A stretch of DNA of 64,000 bases from Clusia tigrina. Its lineage: Eukaryota > Arthropoda > Insecta > Diptera > Clusiidae. The stretch's first letter is position 1. Each line of letters begins with the position of its first letter. The translations under genes were made by a program, and so were the position numbers. This document shows positions 36,324 to 49,652 of the stretch, piece by piece. The stretch lies in assembly GCA_920105625.2 (NCBI GenBank), contig OV050031.1:93005676-93069675 (forward strand), read 5' to 3'. The notes beneath the pieces were generated by a model that saw nothing but the letters and a program-made list of their open reading frames with translations, did no database searches and was not told the origin of the DNA.

Positions 36324-37695
36324 CAACATACAAATGCTTGTAACTTTTTACTGGAGCGTCATAAAACCTTGAAATTTTGTAACAATAAAGTACTCGAGCC
36401 TTTTGTCAATTTAAGCTATCGCTTAAAGCTATGCTACCCTTGAGTCCCAAATCAAACACTGATAAAACTTCAAATGGCCCTAACTTCTATACGGTACGTC
36501 CTACACCTATCAAAGTTTGCAACATACAAATGCTTGTAACTTTGTACTGGAGCGTCATAAAACCTTGAAACTTTGTAACAATAAAGTACTCGAGCCTCTT
36601 GTCAATTTAAGCTATTGCTCAAAGCTATGCTACCATTGAATCCCAAATAAAACACTGATAAAACTTCAAATGGCCCTAACTTCTATACGGTACGTCCTAC
36701 ACCTATCAAAGTTTGCAACACACAAATGCATTTAACTTTTTACTGGAGCGTCATAAAACCCTGAAATTTTGTAACAATAAAGTACTCGAGCCTCTTGTCA
36801 ATTTAAGCTATCGTTCAAAGCTATGCTACCCTTGAGTCCCAAATCAAACACTGATAAAACTTCAAATGGCCCTAACTTCTATACGGTACGTCCTACACCT
36901 ATCAAAGTTTGCAACATACAAATGCTTGTAACTTTTTACTGGAGCGTCATAAAACCTTGAAATTTTGTAACAATAAAGTACTCGAGCCTCTTGTCAATTT
37001 AACCTATCGCTCAAAGCTATGCTACCCTTGAATCCCAAATCAAACACTGATAAAACTTCAAATGGCCCTAACTTCTATACGGTACGTCCTACACCTATCA
37101 AAGTTTGCAACATACAAATGCTTGTAACTTTTTACTGGAGCGTCATAAAACCTTGAAATTTTGTAACAATAAAGTACTCGAGCCTCTTGTCAATTTAAGC
37201 TAGCGCTCAAAGCTATGCTACCCTTGAGTCCCAAATCAAACACTGATAAAACTTCAAATGGCCCTAACTTCTGTACGGTACGTCCTACACCTATCAAAGT
37301 TTGCAACATACAAATGCTTGTAACTTTTTTCTGGAGCGTCATAAAACCTTGAAATTTTGTAACAATAAAGGACTCGAGCCTCTTGTCAATTTAACCTATC
37401 GCTCAAAGCTATGCTACCCTTGAGTCCCAAATCATACACTGATAAAACTTCAAATGGCCCAAAATTCTGTACGGTACGTCCTACACCTATCAAAGTTTGC
37501 AACATATAAATGCTTGTAACTTTTTACTGGAGCGTCATAAAACCTTGAAATTTTGTAACAATAAAGTACTCGAGCCTCTTGTCAATTTAAGCTATCGCTC
37601 AAAGCTATGCTACCCTTGAGCCCCAAATCAAACACTGATAAAACTTCAAATGGCCCTAAGTTCTATACAGTACGTCCTACACCTATCAAAGTTTG
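36324..37695 (+). repeat. Seven-monomer higher-order unit, copy 2 (1372 bp)
   Basis: It follows copy 1 directly with the same seven monomers. AAAGGACTCG at 37367 is exactly 1372 bp after 35995. In its last monomer CTACCTTTG, GATAAGAC and CCCTCAG read as the more usual CTACCCTTG, GATAAAAC and CCCTAAG. That suggests gene conversion, or an origin from a copy that never had the changes. Confidence 0.88.
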
Positions 37696-38125
37696 CAACA
37701 TACAAATGCTTGTAACTTTTTACTGGAGCGTCATAAAACCTTGAAATTTTGTAACAATAAAGTACTCGAGCCTTTTGTCAATTTAAGCTATCGCTTAAAG
37801 CTATGCTACCCTTGAGTCCCAAATCAAACACTGATAAAACTTCAAATGGCCCTAACTTCTATACGGTACGTCCTACACCTATCAAAGTTTGCAACATACA
37901 AATGCTTGTAACTTTGTACTGGAGCGTCATAAAACCTTGAAACTTTGTAACAATAAAGTACTCGAGCCTCTTGTCAATTTAAGCTATTGCTCAAAGCTAT
38001 GCTACCATTGAATCCCAAATAAAACACTGATAAAACTTCAAATGGCCCTAACTTCTATACGGTACGTCCTACACCTATCAAAGTTTGCAACACACAAATG
38101 CATTTAACTTTTTACTGGAGCGTCA
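37696..38125 (+). repeat. Partial third copy of the seven-monomer unit
   Basis: The CCTTTTG-CGCTTAAAG and ACTTTGTACTGG-ATTGCTC monomers repeat again. The class 2 monomer at 38088 then departs (CCTTGAAA and AACATATCGCTC). Confidence 0.8.
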
Positions 38126-40243
38126 TAAAACCTTGAAATTTTGTAACAATAAAGTACTCGAGCCTCTTGTCAATTTAACATATCGCTCAAAGCTATGCTA
38201 CCCTTGAATCCCAAATCAAACACTGATAAAACTTCAAATGGCCCTAACTTCTATACGGTACGTCCTACACCTATCAAAGTTTGCAACACACAAATGCATT
38301 TAACTTTTTAATGGAGCGTCATAAAACTTTGAAATTTTGTAACAATAAAGTACTCGAGCCTCTTGTCAATTTAAGCTATCGCTGAAAGCTATGCTACCCT
38401 TGAATCCCAAATCAAACACTGATAAAACTTCAAATGGCCCTAACTTCTATACGGTACGTCCTACACCTATCAAAGTTTGCAACACACAAATGCATTTAAC
38501 TTTTTACTGGAGCGTCATAAAACCCTGAAATTTTGTAACAATAAAGTACTCGAGCCTCTTGTCAATTTAAGCTATCGCTCAAATCTATGCTACCCTTAAG
38601 TCCCAAATCAAACACTGATAAAACTTCAAATGGCCCTAACTTCTATACGGTACGTCCTACGCCTATCAAAGTTTGCAACATACAAATGCTTGTAACTTTT
38701 TACTGGAGCGTCATAAAACCTTGAAATTTTGTAACAATAAAGTACTCGAGCCTCTTGTCAATTTAAGCTAGCGCTCAAAGCTATGCTACCCTTGAGTCCC
38801 AAATCAAACACTGATAAAACTTCAAATGGCCCTAACTTCTGTACGGTACGTCCTACACCTATCAAAGTTTGCAACATACAAATGCTTGTAACTTTTTTCT
38901 GGAGCGTCATAAAACCTTGAAATTTTGTAACAATAAAGTACTCGAGCCTCTTGTCAATTTAACCTATCTCTCAAAGCTATGCTACCCTTGAATCCCAAAT
39001 AAAACACTGATAAAACTTCAAATGGCCCTAACTTCTATACGGTACGTCCTACACCTATCAAAGTTTGCAACTCACAAATGCATTTAACTTTTTACTGGAG
39101 CGTCATAAAACCCTGAAATTTTGTAACAATAAAGTACTCGAGCCTCTTGTCAATTTAAGCTATCGTTCAAAGCTATGCTACCCTTGAGTCCCAAATCAAA
39201 CACTGATAAAACTTCAAATGGCCCTAACTTCTATACGGTACGTCCTACACCTATCAAAGTTTGCAACATACAAATGCTTGTAACTTTTTACTGGAGCGTC
39301 ATAAAACCTTGAAATTTTGTAACAATAAAGTACTCGAGCCTCTTCTCAATTTAACCTATCGCTCAAAGCTATGCTACCCTTGAATCCCAAATCAAACACT
39401 GATAAAACTTCAAATGGCCCTAACTTCTATACGGTACGTCATACACCTATCAAAGTTTGCAACATACAAATGCTTGTAACTTTTTACTGGAGCGTCATAA
39501 AACCTTGAAATTTTGTAACAATAAAGTACTCGAGCCTCTTGTCAATTTAAGCTAGCGCTCAAAGCTATGCTACCCTTGAGTCCCAAATCAAACACTGATA
39601 AAACTTCAAATGGCCCTAACTTCTGTACGGTACGTCCTACACCTATCAAAGTTTGCAACATACAAATGCTTGTAACTTTTTTCTGGAGCGTCATAAAACC
39701 TTGAAATTTTGTAACAATAAAGTACTCGAGCCTCTTGTCAATTTAACCTATCGCTCAAAGCTATGCTACCCATGAATCCCAAATCAAACACTGATAAAAC
39801 TTCAAATGGCCCTAACTTCTATACGGTACGTCCTACACCTATCAAAGTTTGCAACACACAAATGCATTTAACTTTTTACTGGAGCGTCATAAAACCCTGA
39901 AATTTTGTAACAATAAAGTACTCGAGCCTCTTGTCAATTTAAGCTATCGTTCAAAGCTATGCTACCCTTAAGTCCCAAATCAAACACTGATAAAACTTCA
40001 AATGGCCCTAACTTCTATACGGTACGTCCTACACCTATCAAAGTTTGCAACATACAAATGCTTGTAACTTTTTACTGGAGCGTCATAAAACCTTGAAATT
40101 TTGTAACAATAAAGTACTCGAGCCTCTTGTCAATTTAAGCTAGCGCTCAAAGCTATGCTACCCTTGAGTCCCAAATCAAACACTGATAAAACTTCAAATG
40201 GCCCTAACTTCTATACGGTATGTCCTACACCTATCAAAGTTTG
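38126..40243 (+). repeat. Mixed monomers with a four-monomer period
   Basis: Three class 2 monomers in a row (38088, 38284, 38480) are followed by a fourfold pattern: TAGCGCTC with CTGTACGG (38676 and 39460), TTTTTTCTGG with AACCTAT (38872 and 39656), and a class 2 type unit with CGTTCAAAG (39068 and 39852). The offset is 784 bp (4 x 196). Private changes are frequent, for example TTTAATGGAGC (about 38309), CAACTCAC (39068) and CCCATGAATCC (about 39770). Confidence 0.7.
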
Positions 40244-41223
40244 CAACATACAAATGCTTGTAACTTTTTACTGGAGCGTCATAAAACCTTGAAATTTTGT
40301 AACAATAAAGTACTCGAGCCTCTTGTCAATTTAAGCTATCGCTCAAAGCTATGATACCCTTAAGTCCCAAATCAAACACTGATAAAACTTCAAGTGGCCC
40401 TAACTTCTATACGGTATGTCCTACACCTATCAAAGTTTGCAACATACAAATGCTTGTAACTTTTTACTGGAGCATCATAAAACCTTGAAATTTTGTAACA
40501 ATAAAGTACTCGAGCCTCTTGTCAATTTAAGCTATCGCTCAAAGCTATGCTACCCTTGAGTCCCAAATCAAACACTGATAAAACTTCAAATGGCCCTAAC
40601 TTCTCTACGGTACGTCCTACACCTATCAAAGTTTGCAACATACAAATGCTTGTAACTTTTTACTGGAGCGTTATAAAACCTTGAAATTTAGTAACAATAA
40701 AGTACTCGAGCCTCTTGTCAATTTAAGCTATCGCTCAAAGCTATGCTACCCTCGAGTCCCAAATCAAACACTGATAAAACTTCAAATGGCCCTAACTTCT
40801 GTACGGTACGTACTACACCTATCAAAGTTTGCAACATACAAATGCTTGTAACTTTTTACTGGAGCGTCATAAAACCTTGAAATTTTGTAACAATAAAGTA
40901 CTCGAGCCTCTTGTCAATTTAAGCTATCGCTGAAAGCTATGCTACCCTTGAATCCCAAATCAAACACTGATAAAACTTCAAATGGCCCTAACTTCTATAC
41001 GGTACGTCCTACACCTATCAAAGTTTGCAACACACAAATGCATTTAACTTTTTACTGGAGCGTCATAAAACCCTGAAATTTTGTAACAATAAAGTACTCG
41101 AGCCTCTTGTCAATTTAAGCTAGCGCTCAAAGCTATGCTACCCTTGAGTCCCAAATCAAACACTGATAAAACTTCAAATGGCCCTAACTTCTATACGGTA
41201 CGTCCTACACCTATCAAAGTTTG
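40244..41223 (+). repeat. Seven-monomer-offset duplication, copy 1
   Basis: Matches 41616-42595 at 1372 bp. Marks: GGAGCATCATAAAAC, CTCTACGGTACG, GCGTTATAAAAC with AATTTAGTAAC and CCCTCGAG, GTACGTACTAC, CGCTGAAAG, and class 2 with TAGCGCTC. Confidence 0.82.
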
Positions 41224-42007
41224 CAACATACAAATGCTTGTAACTTTTTACTGGAGCGTCATAAAACCTTGAAATTTTGTAACAATAAAGTACTCGAGCC
41301 TCTTGTCAATTTAAGCTATCGCTCAAAGCTATGCTACCATTGAATCCCAAATAAAACACTGATAAAACTTCAAATGGCCCTAACTTCTGTACGGTACGTC
41401 CTACACCTATCAAAGTTTGCAACATACAAATGCTTGTAACTTTTTACTGGAGCGTCATAAAACCTTGAAATTTTGTAACAATAAAGTACTCGAGCCTCTT
41501 GTCAATTTAAGCTAGCGCTCAAAGCTATGCTACCCTTGAGTCCCAAATCAAACACTGATAAAACTTCAAATGGCGCTAACTTCTATACGGTACGTCCTAC
41601 ACCTATCAAAGTTTGCACCATACAAATGCTTGTAACTTTTTACTGGAGCGTCATAAAACCTTGAAATTTTGTAACAATAAAGTACTCGAGCCTCTTGTCA
41701 ATTTAAGCTATCGCTCAAAGCTATGCTACCCTTAAGTCCCAAATCAAACACTGATAAAACTTCAAGTGGCCCTAAGTTCTATACGATATGTCCTACACCT
41801 ATCAAAGTTTGCAACATACAAATGCTTGTAACTTTTTACTGGAGCATCATAAAACCTTGAAATTTTGTAACAATAAAGTACTCGAGCCTCTTGTCAATTT
41901 AAGCTATCGCTCAAAGCTATGCTACCCTTGAGTCCCAAATCAAACACTGATAAAACTTCAAATGGCCCTAACTTCTCTACGGTACGTCCTACACCTATCA
42001 AAGTTTG
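41224..42007 (+). repeat. Ten-monomer-offset duplication, copy 1
   Basis: Matches 43184-43967 at 1960 bp. Marks: ACCATTGAATCCC with CTGTACGG, TGGCGCTAAC, the junction change TTTGCACCATAC (41611 and 43571), CTAAGTTC with ACGATATGTCC, and GAGCATCAT. It overlaps the seven-monomer duplication, so at least two events are layered here. Confidence 0.8.
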
Positions 42008-42595
42008 CAACATACAAATGCTTGTAACTTTTTACTGGAGCGTTATAAAACCTTGAAATTTAGTAACAATAAAGTACTCGAGCCTCTTGTCAATTTAAGC
42101 TATCGCTCAAAGCTATGCTACCCTCGAGTCCCAAATCAAACACTGATAAAACTTCAAATGGCCCTAACTTCTGTACGGTACGTACTACACCTATCAAAGT
42201 TTGCAACATACAAATGCTTGTAACTTTTTACTGGAGCGTCATAAAACCTTGAAATTTTGTAACAATAAAGTACTCGAGCCTCTTGTCAATTTAAGCTATC
42301 GCTGAAAGCTATGCTACCCTTGAATCCCAAATCAAACACTGATAAAACTTCAAATGGCCCTAACTTCTATACGGTACGTCCTACACCTATCAAAGTTTGC
42401 AACACACAAATGCATTTAACTTTTTACTGGAGCGTCATAAAACCCTGAAATTTTGTAACAATAAAGTACTCGAGCCTCTTGTCAATTTAAGCTAGCGCTC
42501 AAAGCTATGCTACCCTTGAGTCCCAAATCAAACACTGATAAAACTTCAAATGGCCCTAACTTCTATACGGTACGTCCTACACCTATCAAAGTTTG
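41616..42595 (+). repeat. Seven-monomer-offset duplication, copy 2
   Basis: Partner of 40244-41223. Most later marks are identical; the first monomer differs (CACCATAC head; CTAAGTTC with ACGATATG). Confidence 0.82.
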
Positions 42596-43967
42596 CAACA
42601 TACAAATGCTTGTAACTTTTTACTGGAGCGTCATAAAACCTTGAAATTTTGTAACAATAAAGTACTCGAGCCTCTTGTCAATTTAAGCTATCGCTCAAAG
42701 CTATGCTACCCTTAAGTCCCAAATTAAACACTGATAAAACTTCAAGTGGCCCTAAGTTCTATACGGTATGTCCTACACCTATCAAAGTTTGCAACATACA
42801 AATGCTTGTAACTTTTTACTGGAGCGTCATAAAACCTTGAAATTTTGTAACAATAAAGTACTCGAGCCTCTTGTCAATTTAAGCTATCGCTCAAAGCTAT
42901 GCTACACTTGAGTCCCAAATCAAACACTGATAAAACTTCAAATGGCCCTAACTTCTATACGGTTCGTCCTACACCTATCAAAGTTTGCAACATACAAATG
43001 CTTGTAACTTTTTACTGGAGCGTCATAAAACCTTGAAATTTTGTAACAATAAAGTACTCGAGCCGCTTGTCAATTTAAGCTATCGCTCAAAGCTATGCTA
43101 CCCTTGAGTCCCAAATCATACACTGATAAAACTTCAAATGGCCCTAAATTCTGTACGGTACGTCCTACACCTATCAAAGTTTGCAACATATAAATGCTTG
43201 TAACTTTTTACTGGAGCGTCATAAAACCTTGAAATTTTGTAACAATAAAGTACTCGAGCCTCTTGTCAATTTAAGCTATTGCTCAAAGCTATGCTACCAT
43301 TGAATCCCAAATAAAACACTGATAAAACTTCAAATGGCCCTAACTTCTGTACGGTACGTCCTACACCTATCAAAGTTTGCAACATACAAATGCTTGTAAC
43401 TTTTTACTGGAGCGTCATAAAACCTTGAAATTTTGTAACAATAAAGTACTCGAGCCTCTTGTCAATTTAAGCTAGCGCTCAAAGCTATGCTACCCTTGAG
43501 TCCCAAATCAAACACTGATAAAACTTCAAATGGCGCTAACTTCTATACGGTACGTCCTACACCTATCAAAGTTTGCACCATACAAATGCTTGTAACTTTT
43601 TACTGGAGCGTCATAAAACCTTGAAATTTTGTAACAATAAAGTACTCGAGCCTCTTGTCAATTTAAGCTATCGCTCAAAGCTATGCTACCCTTAAGTCCC
43701 AAATCAAACACTGATAAAACTTCAAGTGGCCCTAAGTTCTATACGATATGTCCTACACCTATCAAAGTTTGCAACATACAAATGCTTGTAACTTTTTACT
43801 GGAGCATCATAAAACCTTGAAATTTTGTAACAATAAAGTACTGGAGCCTCTTGTCAATTTAAGCTATCGCTCAAAGCTATGCTACCCTTGAGTCCCAAAT
43901 CAAACACTGATAAAACTTCAAATGGCCCTAACTTCTGTACGGTACGTCCTACACCTATCAAAGTTTG
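42596..43967 (+). repeat. Linker monomers and ten-monomer-offset copy 2
   Basis: 42596-43183 holds three units (CAAATTAAAC with AAGTGG; GCTACACTTGAG with GGTTCG; GAGCCGC with CATACACTG). The second copy of 41224-42007 then follows, with one private change, TACTGGAGCC near 43841. Confidence 0.78.
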
Positions 43968-44947
43968 CAACTTACAAATGCTTGTAACTTTTTACTGGAG
44001 CGTCATAAAACCTTGAAATTTAGTAACAATAAAGTACTCGAGCCTCTTGTCAATTTAAGCTATCGCTCAAAGCTATGCTACCCTCGAGTCCCAAATCAAA
44101 CACTGATAAAACTTCAAATGGCCCTAACTTCTGTACGGTACGTACTACACCTATCAAAGTTTGCAACATACAAATGCTTGTAACTTTTTACTGGAGCGTC
44201 ATAAAACCTTGAAATTTTGTAACAATAAAGTACTCGAGCCTCTTGTCAATTTAAGCTATCGCTCAAAGCTATGCTACCCTTGAATCCCAAATCAAACACT
44301 GATAAAACTTCAAATGGCCCTAACTTCTATACGGTACGTCCTACACCTATCAAAGTTTGCAACACACAAATGCATTTAACTTTTTACTGCAGCGTCATAA
44401 AACCCTGAAATTTTGTAACAATAAAGTACTCGAGCCTCTTGTCAATTTAAGCTATCGTTCAAAACTATGCTACCCTTAAATCCCAAATCAAACACTGATA
44501 AAACTTCAAATGGCCCTAACTTCTATACGGTACGTCCTACACCTATCAAAGTTTGCAACATACAAATGCTTGTAACTTTTTACTGGAGCGTCATAAAACC
44601 TTGAAATTTTGTAACAATAAAGTACTCCAGCCTCTTGTCAATTTAAGCTAGCGCTCAAAGCTATGCTACCCTTGAGTCCCAAATCAAACACTGATAAAAC
44701 TTCAAATGGCCATAACTTCTAAATGGTACGTCCTACACCTATCAAAGTTTGCAACATGCAAATGCTTGTAACTTTTTACTGGAGCGTCATAAAACCTTGA
44801 AATTTTGTAACAACAAAGTAGTCGAGCCTCTTGTCAATTTAAGCTATCGCTCAAAGCTATGCTACCCTTGATTCCCAAATCAAACACTGATAAAACTTCA
44901 AATGTCCCTAACATCTATACGGTTCGTCCTACACCTATCAAAGTTTG
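43968..44947 (+). repeat. Module X, copy 1 (5 monomers, 980 bp)
   Basis: Units: CAACTTACAAATG head with TTTAGTAAC, CCCTCGAG and GTACGTACTAC; class 1 with GAATCC; class 2 with CGTTCAAAAC; ACTCCAGCC with TAGCGCTC and CCATAACTTCTAAATGG; CATGCAAATG with CAACAAAGTAGTCG. The same five recur at 50633-51612. Confidence 0.88.
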
Positions 44948-47300
44948 CAACATACAAATGCTTGTAACTTTTTACTGGAGCGTCATAAAACCTTGAAATT
45001 TTGTAACAATAAAGTACTCGAGCCTCTTGTCAATTTAAGCTATCGCTCAAAGCTATGCTACCCTGGAGCCCCAAATCAAACACTGATAAAACTTCAAATG
45101 GCCCTAAGTTCTATACAGTACGCCCTACACCTATCAAAGTTTGCAACATACAAATGCTTGTAACTTTTTACTGGAGCGTCATAAAACCTTGAAATTTTGT
45201 AACAATAAAGTACTTGAGCCTCTTGTCAATTTAAGCTATCGCTTAAAGCTATGCTACCCTTGAGTCCTAAATCAAACACTGATAAAACTTCAAATGGCCC
45301 TAACTTCTATACGGTACGTCCTACACCTATCAAAGTTTGCAACATACAAATGCTTGTAACTTTTTACTGGAGCGTCATAAAACCTTGAAACTTTGTAACA
45401 ATAAAGTACTCGAGCCTCTTGTCAATTTAAGCTATTGCTCAAAGCTATGCTACCATTGAATCCCAAATAAAACACTGATAAAACTTCAAATGGCCCTAAC
45501 TTCTATACGGTACGTTCTACACCTATCAAAGTTTGCAACATACAAATGCTTGTAACTTTTTACTGGACCGTCATAAAACCTTGAAATTTTGTAACAATAA
45601 AGTACTCGAGCCTCTTGTCAATTTAAGCTATCGCTCAAAGCTATGCTACCCTCGAGTCCCAAATCAAACACTGATAAAACTTCAAATGGCCCTAACTTCT
45701 GTACGGTACGTACTACACCTATCAAAGTTTGCAACATACAAATGCTTGTAACTTTTTACTGGAGCGTCATAAAACCTTGAAATTTTGTAACAATAAAGTA
45801 CTCGAGCCTCTTGTCAATTAAAGGTATCGCTCAAAGCTATGCTACCCTTGAATCCCAAATCAAACACTGATAAAACTTCAAATGGCCCTAACTTCTATAC
45901 GGTACGTCCTACACCTATCAAAGTTTGCAACACACAAATGCATTTAACTTTTTACTGGAGCGTCATAAAACCCTGAAATTTTGTAACAATAAAGTACTCG
46001 TGCCTCTTGCCAATTTAAGCTATCGTTCAAAACTATGCTACCCTTAAGTCCCAAATCAAACACTGATAAAACTTCAAATGGCCCTAACTTCTATACGGTA
46101 CGTCCTACACCTATCAAAGTTTGCAACATACAAATGCTTGTAACTTTTTACTGGAGCGTCATAAAACCTTGAAATTTTGTAACAATAAAGTACTCCAGCC
46201 TCTTGTCAATTTAAGCTAGCGCTCAAAGCTATGCTACCCTTGAGTCCCAAATCAAACACTGATAAAACTTCAAATGGCCCTAACTTCTATACGGTATGTC
46301 CTACACCTATCAAAGTTTGCAACATGCAAATGCTTGTAACTTTTTACCGGAGCGTCATAAAACCTTGAAATTTTGTAACAATAAAGTACTCGAGCCGCTT
46401 GTCAATTTAAGCTATCGCTCAAAGCTATGCTACCCTTAAGTCCCAAATCAAACACTGATAAAACTTCAAGTGGCCCTAACTTCTATACGGTATGTCCTAC
46501 ACCTATCAAAGTTTGCAACATACAAATGCTTGTAACTTTTTACTGGAGCGTCATAAAACCTTGAAATTTTGTAACAATAAAGTACTCGAGCCTCTTTACA
46601 ATTTAAGCTGTCGCTCAAAGCTATGCTACCCTTGAGCCCCAAATCAAACACTGATAAAACTTCAAATGGCCCTAAGTTCTATACAGTACGTCCTACACCT
46701 ATCAAAGTTTGCAACATACAAATGCTTGTAACTTTTTACTGGAGCGTCATAAAACCTTGAAACTTTGTAACAATAAAGTACTCGAGCCTCTTGTCAATTT
46801 AAGCTATTGCTCAAAGATATGCTACCAATGAGTCCCAAATCAAAACACTGATAAAACTTCAAATGGCCCTAACTTCTATACGGTACGTTCTACACCTATC
46901 AAAGTTTGCAACATACAAATGCTTGTAACTTTTTACTGGAGCGTCATAAAACCTTGAAATTTTGTAACAATAAAGTACTCGAGCCTCTTGTCAATTTAAG
47001 CTATCGCTCAAAGCTATGCAACCCTTGAATCCCAAATAAAAAACTGATACAACTTTAAATGGCCCTAACTTCTATACGGTACGTCCTACACCTATCAAAG
47101 TTTGCAACATACAAATGCTTGTAACTTTTCACTGGAGCGTCATAAAACCTTGAAACTTTGTAACAATAAAGCACTCGAGCCGCTTGTCAATTTAAGCTAT
47201 CGCTCAAAGCTATGCTACCCTTAAGTCCCAAATCAAACACTGATAAAACTTCAAATTATCCTAAATTCTATACAGTACGTCCTACACCTATCAAAATTTG
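44948..47300 (+). repeat. Module Y, copy 1 (12 monomers, 2353 bp)
   Basis: Ordered marks: CCCTGGAGCCCC; TACTTGAGCC with GAGTCCTAAATC; AAACTTTG with ACGTTCTAC; CTGGACCG with CCCTCGAG; GAATCC; class 2 with ACTCGTGCCTCTTGCC; ACTCCAGCC with TAGCGCTC; CATGCAAATG; CTCTTTACAATTT with CTGTCGCTC; AAAGATATG; ATGCAACCC with GATACAACTTTAAATGG; TTTTCACTGG with AAATTATCC and TCAAAATTTG. The monomer at 46712-46908 has one extra base (CAAAACACTG). Confidence 0.92.
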
Positions 47301-49652
47301 CAACATACAAATGCTTGTAACTTTTTACTGGAGCGTCATAAAACCTTGAAATTTTGTAACAATAAAGTACTCGAGCCTCTTGTCAATTTAAGCTATCGCT
47401 CAAAGCTATGCTACCCTGGAGCCCCAAATCAAACACTGATAAAACTTCAAATGGCCCTAAGTTCTATACAGTACGCCCTACACCTATCAAAGTTTGCAAC
47501 ATACAAATGCTTGTAACTTTTTACTGGAGCGTCATAAAACCTTGAAATTTTGTAACAATAAAGTACTTGAGCCTCTTGTCAATTTAAGCTATCGCTTAAA
47601 GCTATGCTACCCTTGAGTCCTAAATCAAACACTGATAAAACTTCAAATGGCCCTAACTTCTATATGGTACGTCCTACACCTATCAAAGTTTGCAACATAC
47701 AAATGCTTGTAACTTTTTACTGGAGCGTCATAAAACCTTGAAACTTTGTAACAATAAAGTACTCGAGCCTCTTGTCAATTTAAGCTATTGCTCAAAGCTA
47801 TGCTACCATTGAATCCCAAATAAAACACTGATAAAACTTCAAATGGCCCTAACTTCTATACGGTACGTTCTACACCTATCAAAGTTTGCAACATACAAAT
47901 GCTTGTAACTTTTTACTGGACCGTCATAAAACCTTGAAATTTTGTAACAATAAAGTACTCGAGCCTCTTGTCAATTTAAGCTATCGCTCAAAGCTATGCT
48001 ACCCTCGAGTCCCAAATCAAACACTGATAAAACTTCAAATGGCCCTAACTTCTGTACGGTACGTACTACACCTATCAAAGTTTGCAACATACAAATGCTT
48101 GTAACTTTTTACTGGAGCGTCATAAAACCTTGAAATTTTGTAACAATAAAGTACTCGAGCCTCTTGTCAATTAAAGCTATCGCTCAAAGCTATGCTACCC
48201 TTGAATCCCAAATCAAACACTGATAAAACTTCAAATGGCCCTAACTTCTATACGGTACGTCCTACACCTATCAAAGTTTGCAACACACAAATGCATTTAA
48301 CTTTTTACTGGAGCGTCATAAAACCCTGAAATTTTGTAACAATAAAGTACTCGTGCCTCTTGCCAATTTAAGCTATCGTTCAAAACTATGCTACCCTTAA
48401 GTCCCAAATCAAACACTGATAAAACTTCAAATGGCCCTAACTTCTATACGGTACGTCCTACACCTATCAAAGTTTGCAACATACAAATGCTTGTAACTTT
48501 TTACTGGAGCGTCATAAAACCTTGAAATTTTGTAACAATAAAGTACTCCAGCCTCTTGTCAATTTAAGCTAGCGCTCAAAGCTATGCTACCCTTGAGTCC
48601 CAAATCAAACACTGATAAAACTTCAAATGGCCCTAACTTCTATACGGTATGTCCTACACCTATCAAAGTTTGCAACATGCAAATGCTTGTAACTTTTTAC
48701 TGGAGCGTCATAAAACCTTGAAATTTTGTAACAATAAAGTACTCGAGCCTCTTGTCAATTTAAGCTATCGCTCAAAGCTATGCTACCCTTAAGTCCCAAA
48801 TCAAACACTGATAAAACTTCAAGTGGCCCTAACTTCTATACGGTATGTCCTACACCTATCAAAGTTTGCAACATACAAATGCTTGTAACTTTTTACTGGA
48901 GCGTCATAAAACCTTGAAATTTTGTAACAATAAAGTACTCGAGCCTCTTTACAATTTAAGCTGTCGCTCAAAGCTATGCTACCCTTGAGCCCCAAATCAA
49001 ACACTGATAAAACTTCAAATGGCCCTAAGTTCTATACCGTACGTCCTACACCTATCAAAGTTTGCAACATACAAATGCTTGTAACTTTTTACTGGAGCGT
49101 CATAAAACCTTGAAACTTTGTAACAATAAAGTACTCGAGCCTCTTGTCAATTTAAGCTATTGCTCAAAGATATGCTACCATTGAATCCCAAATAAAACAC
49201 TGATAAAACTTCAAATGGCCCTAACTTCTATACGGTACGTTCTACACCTATCAAAGTTTGCAACATACAAATGCTTGTAACTTTTTACTGGAGCGTCATA
49301 AAACCTTGAAATTTTGTAACAATAAAGTACTCGAGCCTCTTGTCAATTTAAGCTATCGCTCAAAGCTATGCAACCCTTGAATCCCAAATAAAAAACTGAT
49401 ACAACTTTAAATGGCCCTAACTTCTATACGGTACGTCCTACACCTATCAAAGTTTGCAACATACAAATGCTTGTAACTTTTCACTGGAGCGTCATAAAAC
49501 CTTGAAACTTTGTAACAATAAAGCACTCGAGCCGCTTGTCAATTTAAGCTATCGCTCAAAGCTATGCTACCCTTAAGTCCCAAATCAAACACTGATAAAA
49601 CTTCAAATTATCCTAAATTCTATACAGTACGTCCTACACCTATCAAAATTTG
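47301..49652 (+). repeat. Module Y, copy 2 (12 monomers, 2352 bp)
   Basis: Direct tandem copy of the preceding module with only a handful of differences noticed: AAAGCTATCG for AAAGGTATCG, TACTGGAGC for TACCGGAGC, GAGCCTC for GAGCCGC in the eighth unit, TATATGG near 47664, TATACCG near 49036, and no extra base in the tenth unit. Confidence 0.92.
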
